NCBI RefSeq assembly: GCF_014229095.1
Contig: NZ_JAARZC010000001.1
Span: forward strand, 558,001-622,000
Origin: Listeria cossartiae subsp. cayugensis
GTDB lineage: Bacteria > Bacillota > Bacilli > Lactobacillales > Listeriaceae
Direction: 5' to 3'
Length of the DNA: 64,000 bases
Part shown: piece after piece, positions 1-8,303 of the stretch
Layout: each line of letters opens with the position of its first letter
Numbering within the stretch: position 1 is the stretch's first letter
Position numbers and translations under genes: made by a program
Notes under the pieces: model-generated
Told to the model about the DNA's origin: nothing
Databases searched by the model: none
What the model saw: only the letters and a program-made list of their open reading frames with translations

Positions 1-926
1 GCGAAATATCATACGGGGAGTTTGTCGGATTTATCTTGCTGACGAACGTGTTCATCCGACCAATCGAGAAAATTAACAATGTAATCGAAAGCTATCCAAA
101 AGGTTTCGCAGGATTTAAGCGATTCCTAGAAGTGATGGATACAGAACCTGCCATCCAGGACGAAAAAGATGCCAAACCAGCTGGGGAGTTCCGCGGCGAT
201 ATCCATTACAACCAAGTATCTTTTGAATATAGCGATGGGAAAAATGTGCTAAATCATATCAACCTTTCTATTAAAGCCGGCGAAACGGTTGCATTTGTCG
301 GACCGAGTGGCGCTGGGAAAACGACGATTTGTAACTTATTGCCACGTTTTTATGAAGTGTCAGATGGCGAGATTACGATTGATGGCGAAAATATAAAACG
401 ATTCACTTTACCATCCTTGCGCGCACAAATCGGCGTCGTGCAGCAAGATGTTTTCTTGTTTTCTGGTACAGTTCGCGAAAATACCGCGTACGGAAAATTA
501 GATGCTAGCGAGGAAGAAATTGAGCATGTCGTGAAACTCGCGCATCTTTCCAAAGTAGTAGAAGAAATGCCAGATGGCCTTGATACAATCATTGGTGAGC
601 GCGGTGTAAAACTTTCCGGCGGGCAAAAACAACGGTTAGCGATTGCGCGGATGTTTTTGAAGAATCCACCCATTTTAATTTTAGATGAAGCAACCTCGGC
701 GCTTGATACCGAAACCGAGCAAGTGATTCAAGCCTCGCTAGAAGAGTTAGCAGAAGGCAGAACGACTTTAATTATCGCGCACCGACTTGCGACAATTAAG
801 CACGCCGACCGAATTATCGTGGTCAACGAAACCGGCATTGCAGAAACTGGTACACATGATGAACTTTTAGCGCGAGAAAATGGTGCATACAAACGATTAT
901 ATGATGCCCAATTTAATACAATTTAA
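1..926 (+). CDS. ABC exporter, C-terminal part (cut by window start)
   Basis: This is the C-terminal part of a half-size ABC exporter (permease fused to ATPase). The reading frame is open to the window edge, so the true start lies upstream. What remains is the end of the membrane domain followed by a complete nucleotide-binding domain. That domain has Walker A (GPSGAGKTT), the LSGGQ signature, Walker B (ILILDEATSALD) and the H-loop (IIAHRLAT). Such proteins dimerise in the membrane and export lipids, drugs or peptides; the substrate cannot be read from the sequence. It converges with the MFS gene, and a shared hairpin terminator lies between them. Confidence 0.9.
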   Translation, partial: EISYGEFVGFILLTNVFIRPIEKINNVIESYPKGFAGFKRFLEVMDTEPAIQDEKDAKPAGEFRGDIHYNQVSFEYSDGKNVLNHINLSIKAGETVAFVGPSGAGKTTICNLLPRFYEVSDGEITIDGENIKRFTLPSLRAQIGVVQQDVFLFSGTVRENTAYGKLDASEEEIEHVVKLAHLSKVVEEMPDGLDTIIGERGVKLSGGQKQRLAIARMFLKNPPILILDEATSALDTETEQVIQASLEELAEGRTTLIIAHRLATIKHADRIIVVNETGIAETGTHDELLARENGAYKRLYDAQFNTI

Positions 927-928
927 TG

Positions 929-958
929 AAAAGGGGTTCCGCATTGGAATCCCTTTTT
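929..958. terminator. Bidirectional terminator between ABC exporter and MFS gene
   Basis: Hairpin with stem AAAGGGGTTCC / GGAATCCCTTT and T or A runs on both sides. It sits between convergent genes. Confidence 0.7.
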
Positions 959-2177
959 ATATTGCCGGGCGAGTTCTTTGATAGAGAACGAAAATCGCTA
1001 CGGTTATTAAGATGACGCCCATTGCGGCCGGGGCAGCATGACCGAGTGTGATATAAATTTGTCCACCGATAATCGGTCCGATAATGCGCGCCAATGATTG
1101 AATGGCTTGACTACCACCTTGAATCCGACCTTGTTCACTTGCACTAGCCGATTTTGAGACCATTCCATTGAAAGCAGGACCAAAAATCGAGTCGCCGAAT
1201 CCGAAAACGAACATTCCAATAACGAGCAGTGGTGCAAGCGTGAAAATCGAGGAAGCTGCAATTAACGCATAGCCAATAATTTCAGCAATCATCCCCAGAA
1301 TAGCAATTTGTTTATCCGTTAACTTGAGCAGCAGTTTTGGCATAACCAATGCTTGCGAAAGAATATCTTGAATCCCCATAATCGAAAACATCATTCCAAT
1401 TAAAGCCGGCTTCCAACTAAAACTATCAATCGTAAATTGGGTCATGACAGCTTGCAGTGAACCATTTGGCACCCAAATCAAGAACGCCGCAATCAGCAAA
1501 CGACTTAAATTTTTTATCGTTAGGATTTGAAGCAACTGAGAAAAAGGATTGAGCCGTATCAGCGGAATGCGTTTTAACCGATGTTCTTCTTGTAAACTTT
1601 CAGGCATGTAAAAATAACCAAACATAAAGTTGAGCAGAGTGATCGCTGCCCCAAAGAAAAATGGCACAGCATAACCATAATGAGCGAGCAAACCACCAAA
1701 AGCCGGACCAAGCGCAGCACCTGCACCAGCCGCCGCACTAACCCAACCAAAGTATTTCGTCCGTTGTTCTTGCGGCGTAATATCAGCAAAGAAGGCGAAC
1801 AGTGTGCTAATACTACCGCCAGTAATCCCTTCAATCACCCGACCAAGAAAGAGTATCCACAGCGCCCCACCAAGCCCGAAAACAAAGTAACCAATTGCAG
1901 AGCCAATAAAACAAATTAGTAAAACCGGACGTCTGCCAAACCGGTCACTCAAAGCGCCAAGCCCAGGCGCCGCAAAGAACACACAAAGCGCATAAACGGA
2001 CGTAAGTAGCGTCACCATCAGCGCCTGCTCACTGGCATTACTCACATAAGGCGCGACTAGAAAAGGGACAACAGGCATAATAATACTAAAGCCCATCCCG
2101 CAAAGGAAAACAGATATAAGCCCGAAAAATAAGGTTTTCTTATTGATTAAAGGTTGTGTAGATTTAGATTGAAACAT
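957..2177 (-). CDS. MFS drug-efflux-type transporter (TetA-like)
   Basis: A 406-residue protein of the major facilitator superfamily with about 12 hydrophobic segments. The loop after TM2 carries the GALSDRFGRRPVLL signature (motif A) of proton-coupled drug antiporters, and a glycine/alanine-rich TM5 region (AAAGAGAALGPAFGG) fits motif C of exporters. It belongs to the TetA/Bmr type by length and motifs. The actual substrate is unknown, and real tetracycline resistance should not be assumed. A MarR regulator gene lies just upstream on the same strand, with a hairpin between them, so the regulator probably controls this exporter. Confidence 0.85.
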   Translation of the reverse strand: MFQSKSTQPLINKKTLFFGLISVFLCGMGFSIIMPVVPFLVAPYVSNASEQALMVTLLTSVYALCVFFAAPGLGALSDRFGRRPVLLICFIGSAIGYFVFGLGGALWILFLGRVIEGITGGSISTLFAFFADITPQEQRTKYFGWVSAAAGAGAALGPAFGGLLAHYGYAVPFFFGAAITLLNFMFGYFYMPESLQEEHRLKRIPLIRLNPFSQLLQILTIKNLSRLLIAAFLIWVPNGSLQAVMTQFTIDSFSWKPALIGMMFSIMGIQDILSQALVMPKLLLKLTDKQIAILGMIAEIIGYALIAASSIFTLAPLLVIGMFVFGFGDSIFGPAFNGMVSKSASASEQGRIQGGSQAIQSLARIIGPIIGGQIYITLGHAAPAAMGVILITVAIFVLYQRTRPAI

Positions 2178-2257
2178 GTAATTCTCCTATCGAATAGTTA
2201 ATTGGTGTCCCAGGAAACATAAATAGCTTAACTCGTTTTTGTTTCCTTGTCAACAAT

Positions 2258-2289
2258 AAAAAATAGCCCTACTTGAAAAAGTAAGGCTG
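2258..2289 (-). terminator. Terminator between marR-type gene and MFS gene
   Basis: On the minus strand, stem AGCCTTACTT / AAGTAGGGCT followed by a T run, just after the MarR stop codon. It suggests that the regulator is at least partly transcribed separately from the MFS gene. Confidence 0.55.
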
Positions 2290-2298
2290 TTGCTAATT

Positions 2299-2769
2299 TT
2301 ATTCAGATTTGGCATCTAAAACTTTCTTCATTTCAACATCTAAATGCCGACTATATTTATCAACAAATTTTAAAACTTCCGCATATTGTTCATCCGACAC
2401 ATCTTCAAAAACAACTTTATCCCGATCAAGAAATTCTTGGTGTAAACTATCATGCACTTGATTAATTTCGTCACCCTTAGTAGTTAAGCGAAAATAGATT
2501 TCTTTTTTATTTTCCGGCTTTTGATAACTTTCGATATAGCCTTTATCCATCAGTTTTTTCGTAATTTTACTAATGGCACTTTTAGTCATATAAAAAGCTT
2601 CCGCTAGTTTCGTCACATTAGGGTCTTCATTTTTGGCAATGTATTCGATGCAGTGGACTTCGGAGGGTTTATATCCTTCCAGCGCTTTTTCCATTTTCAC
2701 TTTGTTAATCCACGCGAGCTTATTAAATAAATCTCTGACACTTGCCATGACTTGTTCATTTTTATCCAT
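2299..2769 (-). CDS. MarR-family transcriptional regulator
   Basis: A 156-residue winged-helix regulator. The central part (TKLAEAFYMTKSAISKITKKL then a wing with KGYIESYQ) is the typical MarR helix-turn-helix plus beta wing. MarR proteins bind palindromic operators as dimers and are usually released by small aromatic ligands or oxidation. The gene lies directly upstream of the MFS exporter on the same strand and is divergent from the calcium ATPase, so it may repress either or both. The start ATG follows a GGAGGACATGGC-type ribosome-binding region. Confidence 0.85.
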   Translation of the reverse strand: MDKNEQVMASVRDLFNKLAWINKVKMEKALEGYKPSEVHCIEYIAKNEDPNVTKLAEAFYMTKSAISKITKKLMDKGYIESYQKPENKKEIYFRLTTKGDEINQVHDSLHQEFLDRDKVVFEDVSDEQYAEVLKFVDKYSRHLDVEMKKVLDAKSE

Positions 2770-2970
2770 GCCATGTCCTCCTAATCTACCTATCTGCTAG
2801 TAGTATAGCGGTTTTTTGTGTCCGGTTCAACTATTTAATGGGTTGGCGCAAATCACACCTTGAAAGCGCTGTTTGTTAAGAGTGTGTAAATTTCCAGTGT
2901 TATCAATATTATTTCCACGTAAAGATTTGTTATACTTAACACATAAATTGATTGGAAGGGGCTGACATGA

Positions 2971-5619
2971 TTGGAGATTTACCGCAAAAGCGCGGCAGAT
3001 ACATTTACACAACTAGAAGCGACAGAAAAAGGCTTAACAACTAGTGAGGTAACAAAACGACAAGAAAAATACGGTTTTAACGAACTGAAGAATAAAAAGA
3101 AAGATCCACTTTGGAAGCTTTTCCTTGAAACATTTAAAGATCCAATGGTTATTGTTTTAGTCATCGCTGCCTTGGTGCAGTTGGTTTTAGGCGAAGTAGT
3201 TGAATCGCTTATTATCTTTTTAGTACTTATTGTGAACTCGATAATTAGCGTGGTTCAAACGCGGAAAGCGGAAAGTTCGCTCGATGCGTTACGAGAAATG
3301 TCTGCGCCAGTCGCCAAAGTTATTCGTGATGGTTCGAAGCAAAGTATTCATGCGCGAGAACTTGTCCCAGGTGATGTCGTTATTTTAGATGCAGGGGATT
3401 TTGTCCCAGCAGACGGGCGTTTATTCGAAAGTGGTTCCTTGAAAATCGATGAAGGTATGCTCACTGGGGAATCCGAGGCGGTTGAAAAATATATCGATAC
3501 CATTCCTGATGAAGTAGGACTTGGCGACCGCGTCAATATGGTTTTCAGTGGTTCCCTTGTTGTTTATGGTCGCGGGATGTTTGTTGTAACAGGCACTGCG
3601 AGCGAAACAGAAATCGGAAAAATCGCTGGTTTACTGGAAACAGCAGAAGCGAAACAAACACCATTACAACGAAAACTAGAATCATTTAGTAAAAAGTTAG
3701 GCATTGGCATTTTAGCACTCTGTGTACTTATTTTTGCTGTCGAAGCTGGTCGTGTGTTACTTGGCGATAATTCAGCGGATATGGCAACGGCGATTTTAAA
3801 TGCCTTTATGTTTGCCGTAGCAGTAGCGGTAGCAGCAATTCCGGAAGCACTTTCTTCTATTGTAACGATTGTACTCGCAGTTGGAACGAACAAAATGGCG
3901 AAGCAACACGCGATTATTCGGAAGCTTCCAGCAGTTGAAACGCTAGGCTCCACAAGCGTTATTTGTACAGACAAAACTGGTACATTAACGCAAAACAAAA
4001 TGACTGTGGTTGATTACTATTTACCAGATGGAACGAAAGAAAACTTCCCAGATAGTCCAGAAAAATGGTCAGAAGGGGAGCGCCGTTTGATTCATATTGC
4101 GGTACTTTGTAACGACTCGAATATTAATAGCGAAGGCAAAGAACTAGGCGACCCAACCGAAGTAGCACTTATTGCCTTTAGTAATAAAAATAATCAAGAT
4201 TACAATGAAATTCGCGAAAAATTCATCCGTGAAGGCGAAATTCCCTTTGATTCAGATCGTAAATTAATGTCAACGCTACACACTTTCAATGACAATAAAG
4301 CCATGCTAACAAAAGGCGGCCCAGATGTGATGTTCGCGCGCTGTAGCTATGTGTTCCTTGACGGCGAAGAAAAACCAATGACAGAAGAAATTTTAACGAA
4401 ACTAAAAGAAACTAACGAAGAATTTTCCAATCAAGCGCTTCGTGTCCTAGCTTACGGCTACAAACGGATGCCGGCTGATACAACCGAATTAAAACTAGAA
4501 GACGAGCAAGATATCGTTCTAGTTGGCTTAACTGCAATGATTGATCCGCCACGTGAAGCCGTTTATGCATCTATTGAAGAGTCGAAAAAAGCCGGCATTC
4601 GCACGGTGATGATTACCGGAGACCATAAAACTACGGCGCAAGCAATCGGTCGTGATATTGGTTTAATGGATGCCGACGATATCGCGTTAACTGGTCAAGA
4701 ACTCGACGCAATGCCAGAAGAAGAACTCGACAAAAAACTTGAGCATATCGCTGTATACGCCCGTGTATCTCCAGAAAATAAAATCAGAATCGTCAAAGCT
4801 TGGCAGAAAAAAGGCAAAATCACCGCAATGACTGGTGATGGTGTCAATGATGCGCCTGCCCTAAAACAAGCCGATATTGGTGTGGCAATGGGAAGCGGAA
4901 CGGATGTTGCTAAAGACTCCGCCGCAATGATTTTAACCGATGACAATTTCGTATCAATTGTGGACGCAGTTGGGGTAGGTAGAACTGTTTTTGATAATAT
5001 TAAAAAATCAATTTCTTACCTGTTTGCAGGAAATTTAGGCGCAATTATCGCGATTTTATTTGCGCTAGTACTGGACTGGATTAACCCATTCACAGCACTA
5101 CAATTACTATTTATTAACTTAGTCAATGACTCCTTACCGGCAATTGCACTAGGCATGGAAAAAGCAGAACCTGATGTAATGAAACGCAAACCAAGAGATA
5201 TTAACGAAGGTATTTTTGCCGGTGGAACGATGCGCGCCGTTATTAGCCGCGGTGTCTTAATCGGTATCGCCGTTATCATCTCACAATACATCGGAATGCA
5301 AATTTCACCAGAGATGAGTGTCGCAATGGCATTCACTACACTTATCCTAGCGCGTACATTACAAACATTTGCAGCTCGCTCGAACGTCCAAACCGCATTT
5401 GGCGCAGGATTCTTCAGCAACAAATACGTAATCGGTGCGGTATTACTTTGTTTCGTCTTATACGGAATCACCGTACTACCAGGAGCACGCGAAATCTTCT
5501 CAATCCCAGCAACATTCGGCTTACATGAATGGTCAATCGCAGCAGGGTTAGCACTCGCGGCAGTTGTGATGATGGAGATTATTAAAGTAATTCAGAATAA
5601 ATTTTTTAAAGAAGCGTAA
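2971..5619 (+). CDS. P-type calcium-transporting ATPase (LMCA1-like)
   Basis: An 882-residue P2A-type ATPase, full length for the family, that exports Ca2+ from the cytosol at the expense of ATP. Visible motifs in order: TGES in the actuator domain (165-168), PEAL in M4 (291-294), the phosphorylation site DKTGTLT with Asp334, the TGDGVNDAP hinge (621-629) and NLVND in M6 (Asp720). Asp334 matches the phosphorylated residue of Listeria LMCA1, a high-pH-tolerant pump described in L. monocytogenes. The start is a TTG preceded by AAGGGG; the nearby ATG at 2967 is out of frame. Transcribed alone and ended by a strong hairpin. Confidence 0.95.
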   Translation: MEIYRKSAADTFTQLEATEKGLTTSEVTKRQEKYGFNELKNKKKDPLWKLFLETFKDPMVIVLVIAALVQLVLGEVVESLIIFLVLIVNSIISVVQTRKAESSLDALREMSAPVAKVIRDGSKQSIHARELVPGDVVILDAGDFVPADGRLFESGSLKIDEGMLTGESEAVEKYIDTIPDEVGLGDRVNMVFSGSLVVYGRGMFVVTGTASETEIGKIAGLLETAEAKQTPLQRKLESFSKKLGIGILALCVLIFAVEAGRVLLGDNSADMATAILNAFMFAVAVAVAAIPEALSSIVTIVLAVGTNKMAKQHAIIRKLPAVETLGSTSVICTDKTGTLTQNKMTVVDYYLPDGTKENFPDSPEKWSEGERRLIHIAVLCNDSNINSEGKELGDPTEVALIAFSNKNNQDYNEIREKFIREGEIPFDSDRKLMSTLHTFNDNKAMLTKGGPDVMFARCSYVFLDGEEKPMTEEILTKLKETNEEFSNQALRVLAYGYKRMPADTTELKLEDEQDIVLVGLTAMIDPPREAVYASIEESKKAGIRTVMITGDHKTTAQAIGRDIGLMDADDIALTGQELDAMPEEELDKKLEHIAVYARVSPENKIRIVKAWQKKGKITAMTGDGVNDAPALKQADIGVAMGSGTDVAKDSAAMILTDDNFVSIVDAVGVGRTVFDNIKKSISYLFAGNLGAIIAILFALVLDWINPFTALQLLFINLVNDSLPAIALGMEKAEPDVMKRKPRDINEGIFAGGTMRAVISRGVLIGIAVIISQYIGMQISPEMSVAMAFTTLILARTLQTFAARSNVQTAFGAGFFSNKYVIGAVLLCFVLYGITVLPGAREIFSIPATFGLHEWSIAAGLALAAVVMMEIIKVIQNKFFKEA

Positions 5620-5662
5620 AAAAACAGAAATCCCTTTTTGAAATGAGGGATTTCTGTTTTTT
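5620..5662 (+). terminator. Rho-independent terminator after the calcium ATPase gene
   Basis: Long near-perfect hairpin, AACAGAAATCCC / GGGATTTCTGTT, followed by TTTTTT. Confidence 0.85.
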
Positions 5663-5745
5663 AATAATACATTGAGTGCTATATCTATTATATGCTGAAT
5701 ATAGATTCTTAGATTAACAAATTTTAATCCACACGGAGGTGCTAA

Positions 5746-6117
5746 ATGAAAAAACAACATAATCCAAAACTTGTTTTATTACAAGAAATCCATTCAACAG
5801 AAATATAAGTCCCGCTTAAAGATTGGGAATATGATCCAGAAAAAGAACTTTATCTAGTTATTGATTTGTTTATTGGAACAAATGATGGCACGAAAAGAGG
5901 AAATTATTTTCATGTTCCAGTGGTAACGCCAGCAACTTTGTATAAACTTCCAAAAGGGAAACGAAAAGCAATCGTATTGGAATATTATCACTATGATTTA
6001 CTTTTGAATAAAATAGAAAACATCTTGGAAAAATGTACAAAAGAGAGCTGGGATGATTCTTGTGAAGCGCTGCAAAATTATTTCTTTTGGGAATATGAAA
6101 ATTACAAAGCTTAAAAT
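5746..6117 (+). pseudogene. Imm8-like immunity protein gene interrupted by an in-frame stop
   Basis: A good ribosome-binding site (GGAGGT, 5735-5740) precedes ATG 5746, which opens a frame reading MKKQHNPKLVLLQEIHSTEI and then hits TAA at 5806. The same frame continues without another stop to about 6114. The downstream part (KDWEYDPEKELYLVID, FIGTNDGTKRGNYFHVPVVTP, and a C-terminal WEYENY) resembles the Imm8 family of immunity proteins from polymorphic toxin systems. A complete product would be about 122 residues. Restart at the internal TTG 5866 would lose the first third. No cognate toxin gene is adjacent, so this is an orphan. It is most likely an inactivated gene; a sequencing error at one codon is the alternative. 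Confidence 0.7.
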
Positions 6118-6127
6118 TTAATGGAGA

Positions 6128-6385
6128 TTAATACAACCACCAAACCAAAACCCCAACAGTCCAAACCATCGCAAGCGGCACTAAAATCCGGAACTTCGGT
6201 TTTTGTGTTTTATGATGAAACAACTGCATCGACATCCAACTACCAAATGCCCCACCGAGAAACGCGGTGAAAAGTAGAACTGATTCAGGTATCCGGTAAG
6301 CGTGTTTTATTGCTTTCCGTTTATCGATAGCGAATAATAGAAAAGAAATAAGCGTTATCGCGATTAAATATATCGTTAAAATCAT
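6128..6385 (-). CDS. DUF1294 small membrane protein
   Basis: An 85-residue membrane protein with an N-terminal hydrophobic helix, the conserved DKRKA.....RIPE.....F.GGAFGS segment of DUF1294, a basic middle (HHKTQKPKF) and a C-terminal hydrophobic helix. The function of this family is unknown. The gene is divergent from ridA, with about 78 bases between the two starts that must hold both promoters. The 3' end approaches the broken immunity gene on the other strand. Confidence 0.8.
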   Translation of the reverse strand: MILTIYLIAITLISFLLFAIDKRKAIKHAYRIPESVLLFTAFLGGAFGSWMSMQLFHHKTQKPKFRILVPLAMVWTVGVLVWWLY

Positions 6386-6463
6386 CCAGAAATCCCCCTT
6401 CGTTGCTAAAACAAACTTTATTGATTAGAATAAAAGCATACCATAAAAGAAAGCAGGGATAAA

Positions 6464-6841
6464 ATGGCAAAAGAAATTATTCAAACATCGTCAGCCCCAA
6501 AAGCACTTGGACCATACTCACAAGCTGTAAAAGTGAACGGACTTATTTTTACATCAGGTCAACTTGGTATTAACCCAGAAACTGGAGAATTAGCAGAAGG
6601 CGCGACAAAACAAGCCGAGCAAGTTTTCAAAAATCTAGCAGCCGTGTTAGAAGAAGCTGGCTCTGGACTAGAAAAAATCATCAAAGCGACCGTTTTCTTC
6701 AAAGATTTAAATGAATTTACGGCTGTAAATGAAGTTTATGCGACATTCTTTTCCAGTGATTTCCCAGCGAGAAGTGCTTTCCAAGTAGCGAAATTGCCGC
6801 TTGATGCTGAAATTGAAATCGAAGTTATCGCAGAAGCATAA
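6464..6841 (+). CDS. ridA: RidA-family enamine/imine deaminase
   Basis: A 125-residue protein of the YjgF/YER057c/UK114 family, full length. It carries the family features: N-terminal APKALGPYSQAV, GQLGINPETGEL, and the C-terminal region FPARSAFQVAKLPLDAEIEIEVIA with the arginine that binds the substrate carboxylate. RidA proteins hydrolyse reactive 2-aminoacrylate and related enamines released by PLP enzymes, protecting those enzymes from damage. It is a cytosolic trimer in known members. The gene appears monocistronic; the SAM riboswitch follows about 65 bases downstream. Confidence 0.9.
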   Translation: MAKEIIQTSSAPKALGPYSQAVKVNGLIFTSGQLGINPETGELAEGATKQAEQVFKNLAAVLEEAGSGLEKIIKATVFFKDLNEFTAVNEVYATFFSSDFPARSAFQVAKLPLDAEIEIEVIAEA

Positions 6842-6907
6842 ATATTCAGAAATAAATTTGACAACTATGAGAAGCAAACGATATAATAAAAACCAATTAC
6901 ATAGCAA

Positions 6908-7060
6908 CTTATCAAGAAAGGTGGAGGGTTCTGGCCCAGTGAAGCCTTGGCAACCGGATTTTTCACGGTGCCAAATCCAGCAGGTAACACTGACAGATAA
7001 GGCACGCGAATCAGGTAAATTCACTTTCCCTTAAAAGCTGTCTTTTGAGGGGAAGTTTTT
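6908..7060 (+). promoter_or_regulatory. SAM-I riboswitch (S-box) with terminator
   Basis: The aptamer is closed by P1 CTTATC (6908-6913) pairing with GATAAG (6996-7001). Inside are the conserved S-box elements AGGTGGAGGG, GAAGCC...GGCAACC and GGTGCCAAATCC. It is followed by an intrinsic terminator, ACTTTCCCTTAAAAG / CTTTTGAGGGGAAGT plus a T run (about 7021-7060). When S-adenosylmethionine binds, the terminator should form and shut off the downstream MetE-like gene. Confidence 0.95.
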
Positions 7061-7096
7061 TTGTACATAAAAATAAAACGAATTGAGGCGAAGGAA

Positions 7097-8200
7097 ATGA
7101 ATCAAGTAGCACCATTTTATGCAGATCATGTTGGAAGTATTTTACGGACAAAGGCTATTAAAGACGCGCGGGAGAAGTTCCAAGCTGGCGAAATAACAGC
7201 CCAAGAGTTGCGCGAAATCGAAAATACAGAAATTAAATACATTGTCGAAAAGCAAAAAGAAGTCGGCTTAAAATCAATCACAGATGGCGAGTTTCGCCGT
7301 GCTTGGTGGCATTTTGACTTCTTGGAGAATTTGGATGGGGTAGAAGGATACGATTCGGCTGGAGGCATTCAATTCAGCAAAGTCCAAACAAAATCGCATT
7401 CGGTAAAAATCACGGCTCCGATTGATTTCACCACACATCCATTTATAGAAGATTTTATTTTCCTAAAAGAAGCAGTTGGGGAAAATCATGTCGCGAAACA
7501 AACGATTCCGAGCCCAGCAATGCTTCATTATCGCGGCGACATTGAGTATCAACCATATTTAGACGATGCTGATAAATTTGCAGCTGATTTAGCGACTGCG
7601 TATCAAAAAGCGATTCAAGCATTTTATGATGCTGGCTGTCGATATTTACAATTAGATGATACGTCTTGGAGCTATTTATGCTCGGATGAACAACGCGAAG
7701 TCGTGCGCCAAAGAGGATTTGACCCGGACACATTACAAGAAACGTATAAAAATCTTATCAATGAATCTATCAAACATAAACCAGCTGATATGGTTATTAC
7801 GATGCACATTTGCCGTGGGAATTTCCGTTCCACATGGATAGCGGAAGGTGGCTATGGACCGGTTGCGGAAACCTTATTCGGTCAATTAAACATCGATGGT
7901 TTCTTTTTAGAATATGATAACGAACGTTCTGGAGATTTTGCGCCATTAAAATATGTGACGCGCCCAGATTTGAAAATCGTTCTCGGCTTAATTACTTCGA
8001 AAACAGGTGAATTAGAAGACGAAGCGACGATTAAAGCGCGAATTACAGAAGCGAGCGAAATCGTCCCATTAAGCCAATTACGCCTAAGTCCACAATGCGG
8101 ATTCGCCTCTACAGAAGAAGGCAATATCCTGACCGAAGAAGAACAATGGAATAAATTACGCTACGTTGTCCAAATTGCGGAAGACGTTTGGGGTAAATAA
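7097..8200 (+). CDS. MetE C-terminal-like methyltransferase (YxjG/YxjH type)
   Basis: A 367-residue protein similar to the catalytic C-terminal half of cobalamin-independent methionine synthase, at the length of the Bacillus YxjG/YxjH group. It starts FYADHVGSILR, has DGEFRR, and carries the metal-site-like HICRGN and a late CGFASTE segment with a cysteine. These short MetE-like proteins are thought to make methionine from an alternative methyl donor. The S-box riboswitch directly upstream supports a role in methionine or SAM supply. The start chosen is ATG 7097 after GAAGGAA; the upstream in-frame codons overlap the riboswitch terminator. Ends at a hairpin terminator. Confidence 0.88.
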   Translation: MNQVAPFYADHVGSILRTKAIKDAREKFQAGEITAQELREIENTEIKYIVEKQKEVGLKSITDGEFRRAWWHFDFLENLDGVEGYDSAGGIQFSKVQTKSHSVKITAPIDFTTHPFIEDFIFLKEAVGENHVAKQTIPSPAMLHYRGDIEYQPYLDDADKFAADLATAYQKAIQAFYDAGCRYLQLDDTSWSYLCSDEQREVVRQRGFDPDTLQETYKNLINESIKHKPADMVITMHICRGNFRSTWIAEGGYGPVAETLFGQLNIDGFFLEYDNERSGDFAPLKYVTRPDLKIVLGLITSKTGELEDEATIKARITEASEIVPLSQLRLSPQCGFASTEEGNILTEEEQWNKLRYVVQIAEDVWGK

Positions 8201-8207
8201 CTAATAA

Positions 8208-8243
8208 GAAGAGCTAGCCACATTTGTGCGCTAGTTCTTTTTT
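8208..8243 (+). terminator. Terminator after the MetE-like gene
   Basis: Hairpin AAGAGCTAGC / GCGCTAGTTCTT followed by a T run. Confidence 0.7.
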
Positions 8244-8303
8244 CGTCTTTACAAAAATGGCAAGTAGGACTAGAATAGATGTTCAAGAAGGAGGGTTGCC
8301 CCT

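Noticed and set aside
957-2177. Calling the MFS gene a true tetracycline resistance determinant
   Set aside because: It shares only general drug-antiporter motifs; the core genome context and MarR neighbour do not support acquired tet resistance.
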